Assembly: GCA_902766045.1 (NCBI GenBank)
Contig: CACXCA010000047.1
Location: 1-59,474 of the forward strand
Origin: an uncultured Bacteroidales bacterium
Lineage (GTDB): Bacteria; Bacteroidota; Bacteroidia; Bacteroidales; Paludibacteraceae
DNA length: 59,474 bases
Reading direction: 5' to 3'
Of this stretch, positions 8,389-17,900 are shown piece by piece. Both the position numbers and the translations under genes were made by a program. Under the pieces are notes generated by a model. That model saw only the letters and a list, made by a program, of their open reading frames with translations, was not told where the DNA came from and ran no database searches. How positions within the stretch are numbered: position 1 is the stretch's first letter; each line of letters starts with the position of its first letter.

Positions 8389-9507
8389 ATGAATTTTAAA
8401 AGATTTTCAGGAACAATTTTATTATGTTCAAGTTTCTTTATGCTTCATGCGCAAGATCTTGACGAGGATAAAATCTTCGATGCGAACGTGACGATTAAGG
8501 GTTACACATTGATGGAGAATGGAGGGATTGTGAATAAATCTCTTTCTGTTTATACGGGTTATACGGGTGACACACCTGACACGGCACAACACATTCAACT
8601 ATCTGGTAATGAGACGAGTTATGGAACTATCATACCTGCGATAGCCTCTTTATCGAAATATGGTACGTTAATGCCTTTGAATTTTCATTCCAATGATTTC
8701 AATTTCATAGGCGGTTCGGTTCGCATTGATAGTACGTTAAGCGTGATGGGCGAATGTTCCCTGCATGATAAGTTGACCATATTCCCTATAAAAGGTGCGC
8801 CGTATCATGTGCGGGTTTCGGCGGAAGATATGACTCCAACCATATATTTCGGCGGAAGAGATATGCAGTCCATTGCAGGAAAATTCAAAGCATCTTCGTT
8901 CTCTTTCATGGGAGGACCTGTGAATTTCGACTCAATAGTAAATGTACGGGGATCTCTTAGGGTGTATAATGAACTATTTATAAATCCGAATAACGAAGTT
9001 CCATTAGGTGTAAGTATCATGTCAGGGGATAATTATACCCCGACAATTATGTTCCAAGGCCCAAGAAGCAATATCGAAAGGGGAAGTATCAAGGCTACTA
9101 CGCTTTTCATCGATGGAAAGGTGGGCATAGGGACCAATGAGGTCGACGAAAATGTGCAGATGCAGGTTTCGGGCAAAATCTTGTGCAAAGGAGACATCGA
9201 GGTGGCTAGCATCGATGCGAGTGATATTAAGACCAATGATATCACCGTAAAGATGAATGATGTGGCCGACTATGTTTTTGAGGAGGGCTATGATTTGAAG
9301 GACTTGTCTGAGGTAGAGGCATATGTCAATGAGAACAAGCATTTGCCAGGTATTCCTTCAGCTGAGGAGATAGAGAAGGATGGCATCAGCCTCTCTAAGA
9401 TGACGAACCTATTGTTAGAGAAGATTGAGGAGTTGACTTTGCATATGATTCAACTGGAAAAAGAAAACAAAGCGTTGAAGGCAGAGATGCAAAGTTTGAA
9501 GAAATAA
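8389..9507 (+). CDS. Secreted surface protein with C-terminal coiled coil (tail-fibre-like)
   Basis: The 372-residue protein has a signal peptide (ending near FFMLHAQ) and repeated beta segments with a phage-fibre look. Two halves share blocks such as FNFIGGSVRIDS and FSFMGGPVNFDS, and PYHVRVSAEDMTPTIYFGG and PLGVSIMSGDNYTPTIMFQG. The last 90 residues hold the DYVFEEGYDL...NKHLPGIPSAEEIEKDG block and then a coiled coil (LLLEKIEELTLHMIQLEKENKALKAEM). That block recurs at the end of many Bacteroidota secreted proteins and resembles the tail of fibre proteins that trimerise. It lies 18 bases before the C25 protease gene, so the two are probably co-expressed. The function is probably adhesive or structural; this is inference. 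Confidence 0.7.
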   Translation: MNFKRFSGTILLCSSFFMLHAQDLDEDKIFDANVTIKGYTLMENGGIVNKSLSVYTGYTGDTPDTAQHIQLSGNETSYGTIIPAIASLSKYGTLMPLNFHSNDFNFIGGSVRIDSTLSVMGECSLHDKLTIFPIKGAPYHVRVSAEDMTPTIYFGGRDMQSIAGKFKASSFSFMGGPVNFDSIVNVRGSLRVYNELFINPNNEVPLGVSIMSGDNYTPTIMFQGPRSNIERGSIKATTLFIDGKVGIGTNEVDENVQMQVSGKILCKGDIEVASIDASDIKTNDITVKMNDVADYVFEEGYDLKDLSEVEAYVNENKHLPGIPSAEEIEKDGISLSKMTNLLLEKIEELTLHMIQLEKENKALKAEMQSLKK

Positions 9508-9525
9508 CCATAGCATTATTATATC

Positions 9526-11619
9526 ATGAAACAATTAGTCCTTTTATTGTTACTTTCTTTGTCTATGGCCGTAAACGCCTCTGTGGGCGATTCGGGCATG
9601 AACGGACAGGTGAGTAATCCAAGCGATTACGGGCTACCTATGGTTCATCCTGCACCTATGGTTGATAGCTCAAACGCAAGAGGCACAAATGGTTATCTGA
9701 TTGTAACCACAGATAAATACAGCACGGCTGTCGCAAAACTTATCCGATGGAAAACGATTCAGGGTTTTAATTGCATCGTTTTGACCAAACCATCGTGGAC
9801 AGATTGTGATGAGGTCCTTTCTGAGATAAAAAAGATGTACGATGAGGTTGCACCTAAGTATTTGCTGATTTTCGGAGATAACGAGGATGTGCCAGCTGCT
9901 CATTACGCATGTGAACATGCCAAGGAATATTTTGGTGTCCCCTATTTTTTGTCCGATGTACCATACACGACGTTGAGTTCGCCTCTGCACATACTCCGTC
10001 CTGACATGATTCATGGAAGAATATCCGTCTCGAATGAGTACGAGGCTGGTGTGGTGGTTGATAAAATCATCAGTTACGAAAGGTATCCTGTGGAGGATGA
10101 GGCGTTTTACAACACATCCACACATTATACGGTTCCGGAGGATGTGGTAGATGAAAACGGTGATGGCATACAAAATGACTATTTCCTGCTTAATTCGGAG
10201 CTTATCCGTAATTACATGATGGGTTGGGGCAAAACGGTAAATCGAGAGTATATATATGGCAGAACTCTTCCTACGCAATATATGGATTATTGCTTTCAAC
10301 AGGGCTATCTGGTATCGGAAGATCTCCAGGATCCCAGTGTATGGCAAGCTACCAATGCGTCGCTGTCTGAAGAGATAAACAAAGGCCGTTTTTATCTCCT
10401 ATATTCCGGACATGGCGGTACAGATGGCTGGCATGGGTTTACAGTCACTGATGTCTCCGGTTTGGCGAATGGAAACAAGCTGCCTGTCGTGTATAGTGAG
10501 ACCTGTTTGTCAGGTTCATTCGGCGAGCCTTGTTGTTTCGCAGAATCCATGTTGAGGAAGGAAGACGGAGGTAGCGTGGGTGTCGTAGCTGCGTCGATGA
10601 CCGCTCATTTCTTGTGGAATGAGGCATTGAACATCGGTATGTTTAATACAATCTACCCAGATCCTGGCATTAGAGCTAATATCGGGCAATATGACTATCC
10701 TCAGTGGTTCTTGGATACAAGGAAAATGGATAACGGAGAACCTTGCTACGAAATGGGTGAAGTGTTGCAGAAGGGTAAGTTTAAGATGGTGGAGATGCTG
10801 GGAGACACGGCTATAATCGATTCTATAATGATTTATATGTATCATTATTTCGGAGACCCAAGCATGGAGATCTATACTGAAACGCCGGCTTGTTTCGATC
10901 CTTCCATTGTCAAAAATGGTTCTACCGTCACGGTGAACACAAATGGAGTCGATGGTTGTAAGATTGTGTTGAGCAGTTTGTCGGGCGACCAGATTCTTGT
11001 GGCGGAAAACGCTGATTCCGTCGACTTTACGGATGTGACATTCCCTTATACCGTGTACATCTCTAAGCATAATTACAAACCATACGTGATGCATTCGATG
11101 AATTATATGCAAGATGAAAACGTCAAATATAACAGGGATATTCTTGCGGATAGTATAGTCGTGGGCAGTGGCGTGACTTCCCACTACGAAAGTGGAGATG
11201 TGGTTGTGAACGGTGGCAAACTGTCCCTCGTGGCAAAGAATTCCATCCAACTGCGACCTGGATTCAAGACGAATGGTGGTAAACTGTTGGTACATAAGGG
11301 AACGGATTATAACTGTCCATTCAGTTATGATGATCCGATTAGTGTATTCAATGGCTCACAAATGGTTCAAGAACCAGAAGATTCGACTTTGACGAAATCT
11401 GTCGATCTAGTATCTGCGGATGGCACCATTTATGTGGAGGGTAACGCATTGGTTCTTCAATTCATAAAACCTACTGAGGTCGAGGTGTATGACATGTTAG
11501 GAAGAGTGGTTTACACTAACCCTAACCTTCGACAGGGACGCGTGAAACTGAACCGTGGTGTTTACTCTGTGAAGTATGGTGATTCCGTGAAAAAGATTAT
11601 GATAACGGAAGAGAAATAG
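9526..11619 (+). CDS. Gingipain-like C25 cysteine protease with T9SS type-A sorting domain
   Basis: Family C25 enzymes are secreted caspase-fold proteases. The 697-residue product has a signal peptide and the catalytic pair in typical context: His296 in LLYSGHGGTDGW and Cys327 in YSETCLSGSFG. The C25 fold spans roughly residues 50-430, beta-sandwich modules follow, and the last 75 residues form a T9SS type-A sorting domain (VEVYDMLGRVVY ... GVYSVKYGDSVKKIMI). It should therefore cross the outer membrane through T9SS and be anchored or released. The prodomain is short compared with true gingipains, and substrate specificity cannot be read. It is paired with the coiled-coil surface protein and followed by a terminator. 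Confidence 0.88.
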   Translation: MKQLVLLLLLSLSMAVNASVGDSGMNGQVSNPSDYGLPMVHPAPMVDSSNARGTNGYLIVTTDKYSTAVAKLIRWKTIQGFNCIVLTKPSWTDCDEVLSEIKKMYDEVAPKYLLIFGDNEDVPAAHYACEHAKEYFGVPYFLSDVPYTTLSSPLHILRPDMIHGRISVSNEYEAGVVVDKIISYERYPVEDEAFYNTSTHYTVPEDVVDENGDGIQNDYFLLNSELIRNYMMGWGKTVNREYIYGRTLPTQYMDYCFQQGYLVSEDLQDPSVWQATNASLSEEINKGRFYLLYSGHGGTDGWHGFTVTDVSGLANGNKLPVVYSETCLSGSFGEPCCFAESMLRKEDGGSVGVVAASMTAHFLWNEALNIGMFNTIYPDPGIRANIGQYDYPQWFLDTRKMDNGEPCYEMGEVLQKGKFKMVEMLGDTAIIDSIMIYMYHYFGDPSMEIYTETPACFDPSIVKNGSTVTVNTNGVDGCKIVLSSLSGDQILVAENADSVDFTDVTFPYTVYISKHNYKPYVMHSMNYMQDENVKYNRDILADSIVVGSGVTSHYESGDVVVNGGKLSLVAKNSIQLRPGFKTNGGKLLVHKGTDYNCPFSYDDPISVFNGSQMVQEPEDSTLTKSVDLVSADGTIYVEGNALVLQFIKPTEVEVYDMLGRVVYTNPNLRQGRVKLNRGVYSVKYGDSVKKIMITEEK

Positions 11620-11641
11620 GTTTCTCTCTTCTATGGGTAAT

Positions 11642-11674
11642 AGCACCGTTGGAGCAATCCTTCGGTGCTTTTTT
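11642..11674 (+). terminator. Rho-independent terminator after the C25 protease
   Basis: AGCACCG/CGGTGCT forms a 7-bp stem around a 14-base loop, followed by a run of T. It lies between two convergent genes and terminates the plus-strand one. Confidence 0.75.
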
Positions 11675-11682
11675 ATGGGTAA

Positions 11683-12738
11683 CTATTCTATGATGCTCTC
11701 CGACTCTCCGCTATGTCTCTTTCTATTTTTCTCCACCACCTCTTTCGATGTGTTGGCATAGCAATAGATGCAGAAGTGGCTGCAAGTGTTATACATACCG
11801 ATATCCTTGCTCATCATGCAACCGCAAGCCAGGCGTTGACCCTTATCCTTCATTTTTTCGGGAGACAAAGCAGGACGACTAAAATCGGGTCCGAAGAGGC
11901 TATCCTGCTCAGGCAAATTGCCGTAACTGAGGTAATAGAGCAGTTCCTTATCGTCGGACCATAATCGTTTCATCAATTCGCCATCGACACAGCGGTTATG
12001 TTCGATACCATATTGATCGAGGTCGATTTTCTCGCCACAAGTAGCCAGTTGCAGGTCCCAGCCCTCTTCGTGCCAACGGTTGCGACATTTAGCAAGTCCG
12101 TCGGCAATCTCATGCATCTGAGAGAGTGAGAACTCAGCCTGTTCGATGGTCTCTTTCGAGAAGTGAGACGAATCCTTCACGAGGTTGGTTTGCACTTTGC
12201 GGTAGCCAAGTATATCGATGTAGCTAAAGACCAGTTTGTCGGTCAATCCTTTCAGTCGGTTGCCGAGGTTCCACACCTTCACATGCAGGTCACGAGGTGA
12301 TAGTTCAGGGGTAACGATAAGCGGGTCGAAGCGCCAGATGACACGTTCCTTACCGATCTGTTCCGACAGTTGGCGGAAGGTCTCCACCCGTTGATCCACG
12401 CTAGGCACATTCGGTTCGAAGCCCTCACGATCGTAGTCGTTGAGGGTGAATTGGAAGTAGTAGTGGATGCCCCGTTCATCCAGTTCATGCAGTAATGGTA
12501 GCAGCGGACGAGGGTTTTTCGTCCAGAAGACCACCACCTTACAGTTTTGGAAGGAGATGTACATTGGTTTCTGGTTGAACGGATTGTACCACACGCAGTA
12601 ACCCGCCCGCAATCGGTTGATGAACCATTGCGCATAGAACGCCGGCACGTCCGTCGACCGACTAGCGGAGATGATGACGGGGGCGGAGGCCTCAACGATT
12701 TCACCAGATTGTATTTTTATGGGAAGTTTTTCGGGCAT
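11683..12738 (-). CDS. DUF1848 family protein with C-terminal cysteine motif
   Basis: The opening (APVIISASRSTDVPAFYAQWF) and WTKNPRPLLPLL are hallmarks of DUF1848, a family of uncharacterised proteins with a barrel-like fold. The C-terminus holds CGCMMSKDIGMYNTCSHFCIYCYAN, whose cysteine pattern suggests a metal or iron-sulfur site; relation to radical-SAM enzymes is often proposed but not proven. The 351-residue length is typical. The gene looks distinctly richer in GC than its neighbours (about 55 percent in a sampled line near 12.4 kb), hinting at separate ancestry. A diverged 3' fragment of a second copy lies at 8157-8264. A good promoter (TATCTTTG on the minus strand) lies at 12783-12790. 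Confidence 0.85.
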   Translation of the reverse strand: MPEKLPIKIQSGEIVEASAPVIISASRSTDVPAFYAQWFINRLRAGYCVWYNPFNQKPMYISFQNCKVVVFWTKNPRPLLPLLHELDERGIHYYFQFTLNDYDREGFEPNVPSVDQRVETFRQLSEQIGKERVIWRFDPLIVTPELSPRDLHVKVWNLGNRLKGLTDKLVFSYIDILGYRKVQTNLVKDSSHFSKETIEQAEFSLSQMHEIADGLAKCRNRWHEEGWDLQLATCGEKIDLDQYGIEHNRCVDGELMKRLWSDDKELLYYLSYGNLPEQDSLFGPDFSRPALSPEKMKDKGQRLACGCMMSKDIGMYNTCSHFCIYCYANTSKEVVEKNRKRHSGESESIIE

Positions 12739-12782
12739 GATACGGGTGATGATTAATGATGAGATTAAGTGTCATCTATATG

Positions 12783-12790
12783 CAAAGATA
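12783..12790 (-). promoter_or_regulatory. Promoter -7 element of the DUF1848 gene
   Basis: Read on the minus strand, TATCTTTG matches TAnnTTTG, 44 bases before the start codon. The rest of 12791-12956 shows no gene. Confidence 0.6.
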
Positions 12791-12956
12791 CTATTTATAT
12801 GGCAGAAAGTTCTACTAAGCGATAAAAACTATTTCGAGTTTGGGGAGAGAATAATTTGCTTTAATGGGGGGAGGTACCCGTTTCTGGCTAATATGAACAT
12901 GCCACAAAGAACATAGCTATAAGAAATTCACTGAAGAGGCAGTGTATTTATCGGGC

Positions 12957-13769
12957 TTATAAATCTGATGAAACTAGTCCCAATACTATTTTCTCTCCGA
13001 AATAATCGAATAAGAAAATGGGGAATGAATTAAGGATGGAAACCTTACATTCATCCTCCATGATATATTTAGAAAGCTGATTATCAAACAATTTTTGTTG
13101 CGTAATCATTTCTTTTGGCAATTCATTTTTATCATTACAAATATAGTTCGACTTAGATATATTCATAACCACGAGATGTAGCCAATTCATTTTGGCAGCA
13201 TTCAATTTAGGTAGATCAACTGTTTTTTCATTGTTGACAACAAGGTAATCGTTGGAACCATAATACGAGAAATCACTCACCTGTCGTTTGAATTTCGTCT
13301 CTTTGCATTTTTGTAGTGTCACTGTATATTTCCAATAATCGCTGTCAGGCAATTCCTTCGTGTAACGTAAAGATTCGACCATTGGGTAGTTAATATACAA
13401 TTTACCATTGCCTGTTTCGTCATTGAAAAGACTTAACATTTCCTGCAGTTTCCTATTGTTTTCTTCTATGGGACATCTGTTGTCTTGAAAATCATAATCG
13501 AAGAACAGATATATTTCAGAGACCTCATCTTCTCGGATCTCTTTCAACGTATCATCGCCTTTCTCCAATAGTATCTCTTTCAGCACAGAGACCGTGTCAA
13601 CCTCTAATTGACCGTTAATAGCATCGTGTGCTTTCAGTTTGTTGTACAACGAGTAGATGTTACTCTTGTACGTGCAAACAAAGGTTTCTTCTTTCTCTGG
13701 GAAAAAGAGTCGTTTGATGGACTCAAAATAGACTTTGTCGTCCTTTCCCTCAAATATAAGTAGTATCAT
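12957..13769 (-). CDS. TOPRIM-type predicted nuclease of an ATPase/nuclease defence pair
   Basis: The 270-residue protein opens with LLIFEGKDDKVYFES (conserved Glu7) and later has YLFFDYDFQD (Asp91 and Asp93). This is the glutamate followed by DxD that forms the metal site of TOPRIM nucleases, in the style of OLD-family, RloB, DUF4435 or AriB proteins. No other domain is evident. It overlaps the upstream ABC-type ATPase gene by four bases (ATGA), so the two are translated together. In PARIS, AbiL and similar systems an ATPase senses infection and a TOPRIM partner attacks nucleic acid or tRNA. Which of these families it belongs to cannot be decided by eye. Confidence 0.7.
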   Translation of the reverse strand: MILLIFEGKDDKVYFESIKRLFFPEKEETFVCTYKSNIYSLYNKLKAHDAINGQLEVDTVSVLKEILLEKGDDTLKEIREDEVSEIYLFFDYDFQDNRCPIEENNRKLQEMLSLFNDETGNGKLYINYPMVESLRYTKELPDSDYWKYTVTLQKCKETKFKRQVSDFSYYGSNDYLVVNNEKTVDLPKLNAAKMNWLHLVVMNISKSNYICNDKNELPKEMITQQKLFDNQLSKYIMEDECKVSILNSFPIFLFDYFGEKIVLGLVSSDL

Positions 13770-14866
13770 ATTTCAAATGCACCTCCACGGAATAGTTTTT
13801 CAATATTATGTCCAAATCGTAATTCTTTGTCTGTACATGCCTGCAAAGGTTTAATTTTATTGTCTTGTAGAATGAAGTTACAGTCAGGACGCAACAAGTC
13901 ATTTGTCATCAAATAGGTGTTGTGAGAAGACGTAAACACTTGGCATGGCAGGTTGAATAATTGTTTGCATACTTCAAACGCCAATTTGAAATGATAGAAT
14001 GCGTCAAACTCATCAATAAATACAAAGGAGGCAGCCCCCATTTTCTTCAACCAAAAATAGAGTAACATTAATGATTGAGTACCAGTAGAAGCGATAAGGT
14101 CAAAAGCAACCACCCCATTGTCAATTTTACAGAGCAATATTTTATCTGTAGGCTTTGTCGAAACGAAGTTAAATTTTTGTCCACTAACATTCATAAGAAA
14201 GTTGGAAAAATCATTAACTAATCCATTTTGGATGATGTATTCATCAAGCATCGTGGAAGTATTATCAAACCCCATGTATTCATTAACTTTCAAGCATCTG
14301 AACCACAGCATGGAATTGACGAAATCACGCAAACGGATGAGGAAATGATCCTTTGATAGCGGATAAGATGTAAGCAAATAATTTACGATGGAAATATGAT
14401 TCGCATTCATCTGTAGATTTTGCTTAGCGTCCTTGTTGATTGGAAATTGTTTTTCATCAAGCGACAGGGAGACATTGTTTCGGTTAAAGACTTCTGAATT
14501 GTTAACGAAAAGAGACTCTTTCAGCAACACACCAGAAGCATTTTTAGAATAATTGTACGATACAATTTGAGTTCCAAACTTGAACGTATATTCAAAATCC
14601 ACAATTAGATTTGTTTTCCCGCCATAAACAAAGTTTTGGTAGTAGTCTGGTTTCTTTGCCTTTTGTGTCAAGTGGTTGACAATATCAAACAAAGCGATGC
14701 TAAAATTCGTTTTGCCGGAGCCATTCGGACCATAGATAATACCATTGTGAACGATATCATTTTTTACGGCATAAGTATTGAACGAATAGTTACTTGGATT
14801 GGACAAGTCCCACTCGATTCTTTCCGCGAATCCACGGAAGTTTTTTACGGCAAATTTGGCTAGCAT
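13766..14866 (-). CDS. ABC-type ATPase (RloA/AAA_15-like) of a defence pair
   Basis: The 366-residue protein begins MLAKFAVKNFRGF, typical of OLD/RecF-like ABC ATPases. It has Walker A GPNGSGKT (46-53), a signature-like ASTGTQ (259-264), Walker B FVFIDEFD (281-288) and the switch histidine in TSSHN (His315). There is no long coiled coil, so it is a compact sensor-type ATPase rather than an SMC protein. Its stop overlaps the TOPRIM gene start by four bases. The pair resembles the AriA/AriB (PARIS) and AbiL or RloA/RloB arrangements; the ATPase looks shorter than the AriA proteins I recall. A promoter (TATCTTTG, minus strand) precedes it. Confidence 0.78.
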   Translation of the reverse strand: MLAKFAVKNFRGFAERIEWDLSNPSNYSFNTYAVKNDIVHNGIIYGPNGSGKTNFSIALFDIVNHLTQKAKKPDYYQNFVYGGKTNLIVDFEYTFKFGTQIVSYNYSKNASGVLLKESLFVNNSEVFNRNNVSLSLDEKQFPINKDAKQNLQMNANHISIVNYLLTSYPLSKDHFLIRLRDFVNSMLWFRCLKVNEYMGFDNTSTMLDEYIIQNGLVNDFSNFLMNVSGQKFNFVSTKPTDKILLCKIDNGVVAFDLIASTGTQSLMLLYFWLKKMGAASFVFIDEFDAFYHFKLAFEVCKQLFNLPCQVFTSSHNTYLMTNDLLRPDCNFILQDNKIKPLQACTDKELRFGHNIEKLFRGGAFEI

Positions 14867-14892
14867 AATCGTATTGATTTGAATGACTAGTG

Positions 14893-14900
14893 CAAAGATA
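14893..14900 (-). promoter_or_regulatory. Promoter -7 element of the ATPase/TOPRIM operon
   Basis: TATCTTTG on the minus strand matches TAnnTTTG and lies 26 bases before the ATPase start codon. No clear -33 element is visible. Confidence 0.6.
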
Positions 14901-14993
14901 ATGATTTTGTGTTTTCTTCCGTAATTTTTTTACGAAATTAAACATCCACTTCACAATTATGCATCATCCAGCATCCTTTTTTGTGTTATGTTC

Positions 14994-17900
14994 CTATATG
15001 TAATAATCCCTAATTAGATATGCAATAGCAGAGCCATTAGAAATTAAGCCATTCAGGACTTCTATATAGGCTTTTCTCAATGTATTATCTCTTCGTATTA
15101 AATCTCTGGCTTTAGCATCATCATATAAATCTTCCATGGCATTTTGCCATAGTATCATCGAATCTCGATCTCTTGATGACAGATGAAGAATATTTATATC
15201 TATGTGTCTTAAGCAGTCAGGCATAAGCCACCTAAAACCAATCTTGCAAACAAGCAAAGGTAGGTACGAAACGCTTTCTTGAGGTAGTATATGCAAAAGC
15301 TTATAGATATGTTCATTCTCACCATCCACGACCTCCCAATCTTCAAGCAAACTAGGTTTCATCAAATCAAAACCTAACATCAGTGATGGAAGTACCTCTT
15401 TCGACTTGGTTTGCTTGTACCATTCAAACATGATTTCCCACAGTTGCCAGAAATTAGCCTTATTCGCGGAAGTGGCCATATAACAATAGTGGTTGAAAAC
15501 AGCTCCTACTGGGCTTTCGTACCTAACATATCGATGCGCAAGTCGTTTATGACTTGATGATAGCCAAACTTCTTCTATAAATGCGCGCCTCTTTTCAGGC
15601 ATTGCAATCATATACGCTGCACAGAATTCTTCAATTCTCGTATCCAGCATACTTCCGTATCGCTCATGTTTACCATCCGTTTTGGCATTAAAGTATTGCT
15701 TACAAAAATCTGAAGCCAATTTGTCAATTTTCACATCCTCAGTGTCCGTTGGAATCAACTTGCAAATGTGTGCGAATTTGTCCACTTCATCTCGACTACT
15801 CTCAGTATTGTTAAGATACTGAAATACGATTTTCTCTGCTAAGTCTTTATGATTACGCCATATTATAGATTTAAAGGAGTTCTCAAAACGCACAAACATC
15901 GAGTCATTATCGTCTATAGCATCAATCAGCCTCCATGCTACTTGTAATAGATTCTCATCATCTGGCAAACTGTTAAGCAAATAGACAACCCCATCAGAGC
16001 TATACTCTGAGTAAGGTTGAAACATTCCTGTTTTAGCAAAGTCATTGGTTTCTTGAACAATGGCATCATAGCACCATGATCTTTCTTCTTTACTCAGATT
16101 TTCCCAATGCTTCTCTACTCCCAATGCAGCAACCAAACCCTTCGCTTCAAATACACCTCCTTGGTCTTTGTGTAAACTATATGCTTCACGCCATTCTTCG
16201 ATATTTTGTTCGGAATCATCATCGTAGTGTTTCCTAGAAAGGTTGCTTGTTGAGAGTATCTTATTGTATTGGTTGTTAAACACTTCGTTTTGAGCTGCTT
16301 CTTCCTTAATATCTTCAGCAGGGCGACCTTGCAAAATGTACCCTTCATCTGTCTTGCCTATAATATCATATTGGTTTATATCCATACGCCCAGCAGAGAC
16401 TTTTTCCAAATAAGTTGTGGCTGTTTCTTTCAGGTGCTTTACAAGTTTTCTAAACTCATCAGCAAAGCCCTCAGTCATGGACATTCTCAAGATTATTCCC
16501 TCCAAATCCTGTTTCCTATGCGGCGACTGATAACTGTCTGCCACCTCTTTTTGAACGTTCTTTGAAGCATGAGGATTAATCATCGGACAATCCATATCTG
16601 CACTAAAACGGGACTTATCCCACAAAATGAACTGACGGCAACTATAAATAGGCATTGCTTTCATTCCAACAAAAGTCGGAAATCTCGTAGCAATACTGGC
16701 CAAAACCCCCCATGCACTCACATTGATACATTTTCCATAAACAATACCAAACACAGCCAAAAGACTATCTTTAGGAAGAGCATGTTTTACATTGTTGATA
16801 TTATTGTTGATGGAATCCATCATCCACTTCTCAAATGTCATCAAGAGACTTTCTCTCACGTGTGATTGATAATTGCGTCCTCTATACTCTCGCCACAGAT
16901 AGGCATTGCCATAGAGAGTTTTTTCATTATCATTCACTACAACATTTATTTTCTCTAATTCATGGTCATGCCTACGGTTCGACTTTTCTATATCATAGTT
17001 TAGAAGTTCACAAAGAAAGGTAATAGCATCTGCAGGATTGGTATAGAAGAAGCATTTATAAGAAGTTGTCAATCCACTGGATTGATGAATCATAGGATAG
17101 TAATCGTGTACGATACCTTCCTCATCAAGCCATTCCTTTTTAACCAAAGCTTTGTAGATTTCTGGATATGTACGAATGAAACTTAAAGCTTCTAAGCCCT
17201 CACTGAGAAGAAGAACCTCTTTGATAACATCATACTTGTAAGACTCTGATTCGATCGTTTCTTCAACCCATGATTTAATCAGTTCTGGATTTTCATCCAT
17301 CCACTTGAAAAGAAGGCGTATTACTTCCTTATTTGGTGTCTCAGATGTTTTATCATCCGCAAGAATTTTGTTGACGTCGTCTGCAAGAATTGAAAAGACA
17401 TATTTCTTTAGGTTTGGAGCATCATCTTTTGAAAAACTTACAAGCTCACATTGCAACAATAATGGTATCAAACTCCTTCTTGAAGCATTATAAGCATCTC
17501 TGTTTTCAAAGAGGAACGTTACAAAAGTGTACCAACCACGTCCTGAGGGAAGCATATAATACGAGTTTCTTATTTTTGCGCCCTTCTCAATCAAACCATA
17601 TTTCTCAAAGAGATCTTTAGCATTCCAATCAACTTTACGGAACATATAGGACAATGCTATTGACAGTCTTCTTAGTAACAAATTGTTGTCTCGTAATAGC
17701 AGTTGTTTTATAGTACCCAAGAAAGACGCCCCCTTATCTGATATTAAAATAGCATAAAACAAGGCATCGTAAAATACATCATTCAATTTGAGGGAAAGGC
17801 TTTCTGTTATAAACGCATTAAGACTTTTGTTTTCTTCTGAGATATGTGTCTCAATATACTGTCTGAACATGTTCCTCGATGCAATGTTCGTATCTATGTT

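Noticed and set aside
10516-11295. 259-codon reading frame opposite the C25 protease gene
   Set aside because: It lies entirely in the shadow of a gene with clear catalytic motifs and has no start signal or recognisable domain. The same holds for the 225-codon frame at 9670-10347.
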